DNA of 64,000 nt from positions 1,240,001-1,304,000 of the forward strand of contig NZ_CP050855.1 of NCBI RefSeq assembly GCF_000821185.2, given 5' to 3'. Below, piece by piece: positions 59,712-64,000 of the stretch. The translations under genes were made by a program, and so were the position numbers. The notes under the pieces were generated by a model. It searched no databases. It had not been told where the DNA came from and saw nothing but the letters and a program-made list of their open reading frames with translations. The DNA is from Serratia symbiotica. GTDB lineage: Bacteria; Pseudomonadota; Gammaproteobacteria; Enterobacterales; Enterobacteriaceae. The number at the start of each line of letters is the position of its first letter. Position 1 is the stretch's first letter.

Positions 59712-62132
59712 GTGCTTGCTATCGATCGGCAATTCGGATTTAAGCCACTAGCCTACGTTGTGCTGAGCATGGCAGCTGGAGTCTGGCCATTGTTTACGTA
59801 CGCCGATGACCTACCACCGCCACCCAGTCGTCTCCCTATGCCGAACACGACACTGTATTTGGAGCCGGTAGTTAATGGCCGCCAAACCGGCCAGGTGGTG
59901 CCAGTGAATTATCGCGGCGGTCATTATTACATGACCCCGCAGCAATTGAATGATGCGGGGCTACCGCTGGCTAATCAACAAACAAAGGAAATTGCGGTCG
60001 ATCATCTAGATAAGGTCGATGTCAGCTACAATGGCGAAAGCCAGCAGTTGCTGATCAATGTGCCCAATGATTGGTTGCCACAGCAAAGGATCGGCGCTCA
60101 ACACCCGCTGCAACCGCTACCCGCGCGCAGCAGCCTCGGTATGCTGTTCAACTACGACATTTATGCCAACCAAAGTAGCAGGCAGCGAGGTTATCTATCC
60201 GCCTGGAGCGAACAGCGGCTGTTCGATGGTTTCGGGGTGATCGCCAATACCGGTATTTTCCGCAGCAGCTTTAACAGCGTAGCCAGCGATAGCGCTGGTC
60301 ACCGCTACATCCGCTACGATAGCCAATGGCGTTACACTGACGATCAGCGTTTGTTAAGCTTTACCGTCGGTGACTTTACGACCGGTTCGCTGTCTTGGAG
60401 CAGCGCAGTCCGTCTCGGTGGTGTACAGTTGGCACGCAATTTCGGCGTGCGTCCAGATCTGATCACCTACCCGCTGCCGCAGTTTTCCGGTCAGGCCGCA
60501 CTGCCAAGTAGTGTCGATCTGTATATCAACAGTTATAAAGACAGCACCACCAACATCAATCCTGGGCCGTTCACCCTCGATAGCATGCCTTATATCAATG
60601 GTGCCGGCCAGGCTACGGTAGTCACTACCGATATACAGGGTCGCCAGGTCAGTACCACGGTACCGTTTTACGTCGCCAGTAATCTGCTACAACCCGGCAT
60701 GAGTGACTTCAGTGTTTCCGTTGGAGTGTTGCGGCACAATTATGGCACGGCATCAGCAGATTACGGGCAGTGGGGGGTTAGCGCTAGCGGGCGTTACGGC
60801 GTCACTGACTGGCTGACGATGGAAGACCGGGTAGAAGGTGCAGCAAAACTGGCCGTTGGCGGCTTGGGCGCGAATATTCGCATAGGTCAACTAGGAGTAC
60901 TCAATGCCTCATATAGCTACAGTCAAGCAGGCGATAACGCTTTCAATGGCGGAAAACCGAATGAATTCACCCCACCACCAGTCTACCGCTATACCGCTAC
61001 GCATGGCACTCAAACTAGCGTCGGTCATACCTATAGCAATCAACACTTCAGCCTAAACGCCCAGCGCATCCTGCGCAGCGCCAGCTTTGGCGATATCTCG
61101 GTGTATAAAAGCGACTATCGGCTGAGCCGACGCACCGATCAACTGACCGGTAGCGTCAGCCTTAATCGCTTTGGCAACATTGGCGCAGGCTATTTCGACG
61201 TGCAGGATGCCATCAACCAACGCACCCGCTTAGTAAACTTGTCCTACAGCCTGTCACCGTGGAACAATATCAACCTATACGCCTCACTTAACCACGAGAT
61301 AGGCAGCCGTGGCAGCAGCGCCCAATTGCAGATTTCTATTCCCTTTGATCATTGGGGCACCGCCAGTCTGAGCGTCGCTCGCGACAGCCGCAACCGCTGG
61401 AGTGAACGCGTCGGTTACAGCCGCGCCGCGCCAACTGACGGCGGTCTGGGTTGGAATTTTTCCTACGCCAATGGTCAGGCCAGCGGTGCCTACCGCCAGG
61501 CTGATTTGACCTGGCGCACCCACCTGCTTGAGGCACAGACCAGCCTCTACAGCACCGGCAACGATTACACCTATCGGGGAGATGTAAGCGGCTCGTTGGT
61601 AATGATGAATGGCGGCCTGTACGCGAGCAATACTATTAACGACGCTTTTGCCTTAGTTTCTACCCAAGGCCATCCCGGCATCCCAGTACGCTACGAAAAC
61701 CAGCTTATCGGGGTGACCAATACGCAAGGCTATCTGCTGGTGCCAACAGTCACCTCTTATTATCACGCCCGATTCCAGATCGATCCGCTCAGTCTACCCG
61801 CCGATGTGACTCTCCCTACGGTGGAAAAAACCGTGGCAATCCGCGACCACAGCGGTTTCTTGATTGATTTCCCGATCCAACCAATTTCCGCTGCTGACGT
61901 CGAACTGGTTGATGTGCAGGGCAAACCGTTGCCCAACGGTAGCCAGGTGGCGGTGGTCGGCAGCAATCAGCAAAGCTATGTCGGCTGGGACGGTATGACC
62001 TATATCGACCCCGTTAAGCAACATAATCGGCTGAGTGTGATCCCAGCCGATGGCGGCTCACCTTGCCAGGCGCAGTTCAGCTTGGCAAAAAGCCAAGGCA
62101 TCCAACGTATCGGCCCGGTCACCTGTCGGTAG
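59712..62132 (+). CDS. archaic-type outer-membrane usher, CsuD-like
   Basis: 806 residues from GTG 59712, preceded by GAGG; signal peptide to about FTYA. N-terminal domain (LYLEPVVNGRQTGQVVPVNY), large barrel with plug (YPLPQFSGQAALPSSVDLYIN, GPFTLDSMPYINGAGQATVVTTD) and C-terminal domains ending with the cysteine pair GGSPCQAQF and PVTC. It assembles and exports the pilus. Confidence 0.93.
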   Translation: MLAIDRQFGFKPLAYVVLSMAAGVWPLFTYADDLPPPPSRLPMPNTTLYLEPVVNGRQTGQVVPVNYRGGHYYMTPQQLNDAGLPLANQQTKEIAVDHLDKVDVSYNGESQQLLINVPNDWLPQQRIGAQHPLQPLPARSSLGMLFNYDIYANQSSRQRGYLSAWSEQRLFDGFGVIANTGIFRSSFNSVASDSAGHRYIRYDSQWRYTDDQRLLSFTVGDFTTGSLSWSSAVRLGGVQLARNFGVRPDLITYPLPQFSGQAALPSSVDLYINSYKDSTTNINPGPFTLDSMPYINGAGQATVVTTDIQGRQVSTTVPFYVASNLLQPGMSDFSVSVGVLRHNYGTASADYGQWGVSASGRYGVTDWLTMEDRVEGAAKLAVGGLGANIRIGQLGVLNASYSYSQAGDNAFNGGKPNEFTPPPVYRYTATHGTQTSVGHTYSNQHFSLNAQRILRSASFGDISVYKSDYRLSRRTDQLTGSVSLNRFGNIGAGYFDVQDAINQRTRLVNLSYSLSPWNNINLYASLNHEIGSRGSSAQLQISIPFDHWGTASLSVARDSRNRWSERVGYSRAAPTDGGLGWNFSYANGQASGAYRQADLTWRTHLLEAQTSLYSTGNDYTYRGDVSGSLVMMNGGLYASNTINDAFALVSTQGHPGIPVRYENQLIGVTNTQGYLLVPTVTSYYHARFQIDPLSLPADVTLPTVEKTVAIRDHSGFLIDFPIQPISAADVELVDVQGKPLPNGSQVAVVGSNQQSYVGWDGMTYIDPVKQHNRLSVIPADGGSPCQAQFSLAKSQGIQRIGPVTCR

Positions 62133-62152
62133 CCCAGCTACGGAGAATAAAT

Positions 62153-63085
62153 ATGTTTCGGGGATTGAAAGTGTTACTGCTAAGTTTGTTGCTGTTTTAC
62201 TGCCGGTGGGCGCTGGCAGACTGTATCACCACCGATGGCACTGTGATCCTGCCTAGCAGCAGTTCTTTCGTGGTGTATAACGGCCAGACCAGCGCTCAGG
62301 GTACAGCAGGGTTAAACTGCACCGGCCTGAATCTATCGATAGTGTCGCAAAATAGCGTAACGGTGAAAATTGCTGCCACCACCCACGGTATGGCGCTGGC
62401 CAATATCGATGGATCCGGCGATCATATCCCTTATCTGATCTATCCTGATGCCAACTATCAGGATCCCTATAGCGTTGGGCAAACCATCGACTACAATTCA
62501 TTGAATTTATTGTCGTTGATCTTGATTTCCACCAATGCTGACTTCCCGCTATACATCAAGACATCAGCCGGTGCCAATGTGCGCGCCGGCACCTATACCG
62601 ACACCATCCATCTGGTCTGGAATTATCATATCTGTGGGCTTGGCCTACTCGGATTATGCATTGGGTGGGACGGTGTTAACGAGACCAGCACGGTGAACGT
62701 TAGTATGGCGATTACCAAGGATTGCCTGATCGGCACTGCGCCAAATGTTAACTTCGGCAACATGGCGCTGCTAGGCCAGTTTAACCCGGTGAATCAGAGC
62801 ATTACCCTAACTTGCACAAAAACCGAGGGATACAACACTTACTTTACCAACGGCAATAACCCTACCGGCAACTGGCGGCAAATGAGGAGTGGCCTCAGCG
62901 ACTTTATGCAGTATCAGATTTATTTACCCAACACCACGACCATCTGGGACAGTACTAACAAGCGCAGTGGTGTGGGTACCGGGCTGGTGCAGAGCATTAC
63001 TTACAAAGCCGCAGTCAATGCGGCACAGCCTGAAAGGCCGGTAGGTATTTATCAGGACAACCTTAGCTTTGTGGTTGAATATTAA
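62153..63085 (+). CDS. Csu-type two-domain tip adhesin, CsuE-like
   Basis: 310 residues from ATG 62153 with CGGAGAATAAAT before it. Signal peptide ending WALA, then an N-terminal adhesin domain (22-165, ending AGTYTDTIHLVWNY) and a C-terminal SCPU pilin domain (about 190-310: TKDCLIGTAPNVNFGNMALLG, LTCTKTEGYNTYF, YQDNLSFVVEY). The two-domain layout and last position match CsuE, whose tip loops mediate surface attachment. The linker has CGLGLLGLC. Confidence 0.88.
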   Translation: MFRGLKVLLLSLLLFYCRWALADCITTDGTVILPSSSSFVVYNGQTSAQGTAGLNCTGLNLSIVSQNSVTVKIAATTHGMALANIDGSGDHIPYLIYPDANYQDPYSVGQTIDYNSLNLLSLILISTNADFPLYIKTSAGANVRAGTYTDTIHLVWNYHICGLGLLGLCIGWDGVNETSTVNVSMAITKDCLIGTAPNVNFGNMALLGQFNPVNQSITLTCTKTEGYNTYFTNGNNPTGNWRQMRSGLSDFMQYQIYLPNTTTIWDSTNKRSGVGTGLVQSITYKAAVNAAQPERPVGIYQDNLSFVVEY

Positions 63086-63086
63086 T

Positions 63087-63104
63087 AGCCTAATGGGATA
63101 GGCT
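63087..63104 (-). repeat. single MITE terminus after the csu operon
   Basis: AGCCTAATGGGATAGGCT is the MITE left end in inverted orientation, 1 bp after the csuE-like stop, followed by CTAA (63105-63108). No body of the repeat is present, so it is a remnant or a partly excised copy. Confidence 0.6.
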
Positions 63105-63183
63105 CTAAGGTCACTGAAGGGTTGCCAGCCCATACATGATGCACATCTGCGTGCTGGCACCGCAGCATCGGCGGAAAATATCT

Positions 63184-63717
63184 TTAGCAACCTGTCTTGC
63201 CAACTTTGACCACCAGCAAGGCATCAAACAGACGCTGTTTATCCGCATCGCTAAGATTGACCTGATTAACCGTACGCAAAAAATCCCCACGATCCGCATC
63301 AGTCAGCGGTCCGGTGTGTAGTTGCTTGACCAATTGTTGTAGGATGCGGCTACTCAATTGAGCAATTTGCGAGCGCACGCTGTCTAGCGGGCGTGGCTGC
63401 CAGCCTGGCTCTGGCGTCGCCAGCCAGTCTGCACGATAGCGATACTGAATCGCCTTAGCGGCGTCCATTTGCGCTACAATTAACGGCCGCACCGACGTCG
63501 AAACTAAGCCCAGCCGTTCTGCTTCCGCCTCGCTGACAGCCAAGACCTTGGCCTCCTGCGTGACATCCTCAATCGGCAAATGTTGTTGCGCTTTATAACC
63601 AGCCACATCCTTCATAAAGGACAGCCGTTGGTTTACCAGACCGCCAATAGCGGCGGCGCTATCTGCCAGCACCGGGAAACTGGACAAACAGCAAGCTATC
63701 AGTAATACCCTAAACAT
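63184..63717 (-). CDS. aroQ: secreted (periplasmic) chorismate mutase, AroQ gamma class
   Basis: Converts chorismate to prephenate outside the cytoplasm. From ATG 63717 (MFRVLLIACCLSSFPVLA) it has 177 residues with a signal peptide. AroQ helix motifs: LVNQRLSFMKDVAGYKAQQHLPIEDVTQE holds the active-site Arg and Lys residues, then DAAKAIQYRYRADWL. The C-terminal domain ends in VGKTGC, and a Cys there is typical of the gamma subclass. A frame extension to 63744 is not needed. Physiological role in enterics is unclear. Confidence 0.88.
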   Translation of the reverse strand: MFRVLLIACCLSSFPVLADSAAAIGGLVNQRLSFMKDVAGYKAQQHLPIEDVTQEAKVLAVSEAEAERLGLVSTSVRPLIVAQMDAAKAIQYRYRADWLATPEPGWQPRPLDSVRSQIAQLSSRILQQLVKQLHTGPLTDADRGDFLRTVNQVNLSDADKQRLFDALLVVKVGKTGC

Positions 63718-63939
63718 AACGGTTCCCTTTTCAGTGTTAAGCAACAGAATTAACCACGATCACTCTGCTGCAAGCAAGTAGGATCTATGGCGTAGAATTC
63801 ATCAGCAACATTTTTACGGCGATTTGCACCACCCTGTGCAGTCAGAAAACATGAGCCATGAACAACTCATCAATTTTGATGTGACTCCAGTGCAGTCCGC
63901 TTTAAATATGGTAAGCAGGCATAGAGGAGATCTCATTTA

Positions 63940-64000
63940 GAACCTATCCCATTAGGCTATTTTATTTGCCATTTTGCACCCGGATAGTGCTCACCATCCT
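63940..64000 (+). repeat. MITE-like repeat, copy D, cut by the window end
   Basis: Begins GAACCTATCCCATTAGGCT, then TTTTATTTGCCATTTTG and GCTCACCATCCT, as in copies A to C. Whether it is a short MITE or the end of a full element cannot be seen. Confidence 0.78.

Overview
The window looks like a chromosome segment of an enterobacterium close to Serratia. Gene content and gene order match Enterobacterales almost throughout: pykF-lpp, sufABCDSE, menI-ydiJ, ydiK-rprA, ydiV-nlpC, thrS-infC-rpmI-rplT-pheM-pheS-pheT-ihfA, ydjM-tcyP and htpX-prc-proQ-msrC-rsmF. Two Yersinia/Serratia-style loci are added, hemPRSTUV (hmu) and an arn operon next to nlpC and ihfA. Insertion sequences, small MITE-like repeats and decaying genes are common. 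That fits a host-restricted lineage such as Serratia symbiotica, but the species is an inference.

Layout. 1-4640: the 3' part of pykF and all of lpp, each followed by an IS4-family element inserted in its Rho-independent terminator. 4782-14231 (minus): suf Fe-S assembly operon, menI and ydiJ. 14280-17091: first MITE, ydiK, an RprA remnant, an eroded locus of unknown family, a Fur-type promoter, a frameshifted hemP and a second MITE. 17194-22983: hmuRSTUV haemin receptor, haem-handling protein and ABC importer. 23009-25097: IS3-family debris, ydiV and nlpC. 25292-32694 (minus): arnBCADTEF for L-Ara4N modification of lipid A. 33046-40331 (minus): translation cluster with pheM attenuator, ATT-started infC and thrS operator. 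40646-42828: an uncharacterised inner-membrane protein and an EmtA-type lytic transglycosylase. 43188-46804: sitABCD metal importer behind a 41-bp palindromic Fur-type operator. 47032-50602: ydjM with a LexA box, tcyP, and a decayed IS4-family element in the tcyP/htpX terminator. 50623-56932: htpX, prc, proQ, msrC, rsmF. 56937-63104: an archaic Csu-type chaperone-usher pilus operon bordered by MITE sequence. 63184-64000: a secreted chorismate mutase and the start of another MITE.

Functional themes are iron and metal supply (hmu, sit, suf), envelope modification and quality control (arn, lpp, prc, htpX, emtA, nlpC), surface attachment (csu) and core translation.

The most interesting observation is that all three IS4-family insertions (two near-identical copies plus one divergent, decayed relative) have target duplications centred on the apex of a host terminator hairpin. 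All three point the same way as the upstream gene, and each carries its own terminator-like hairpin just inside its left end. Other points of note are the MITE family, the shortened rprA, the broken hemP with an intact receptor operon, a three-way-junction-like fold in the pheST leader, and unexplained palindromes before lpp and sitA.
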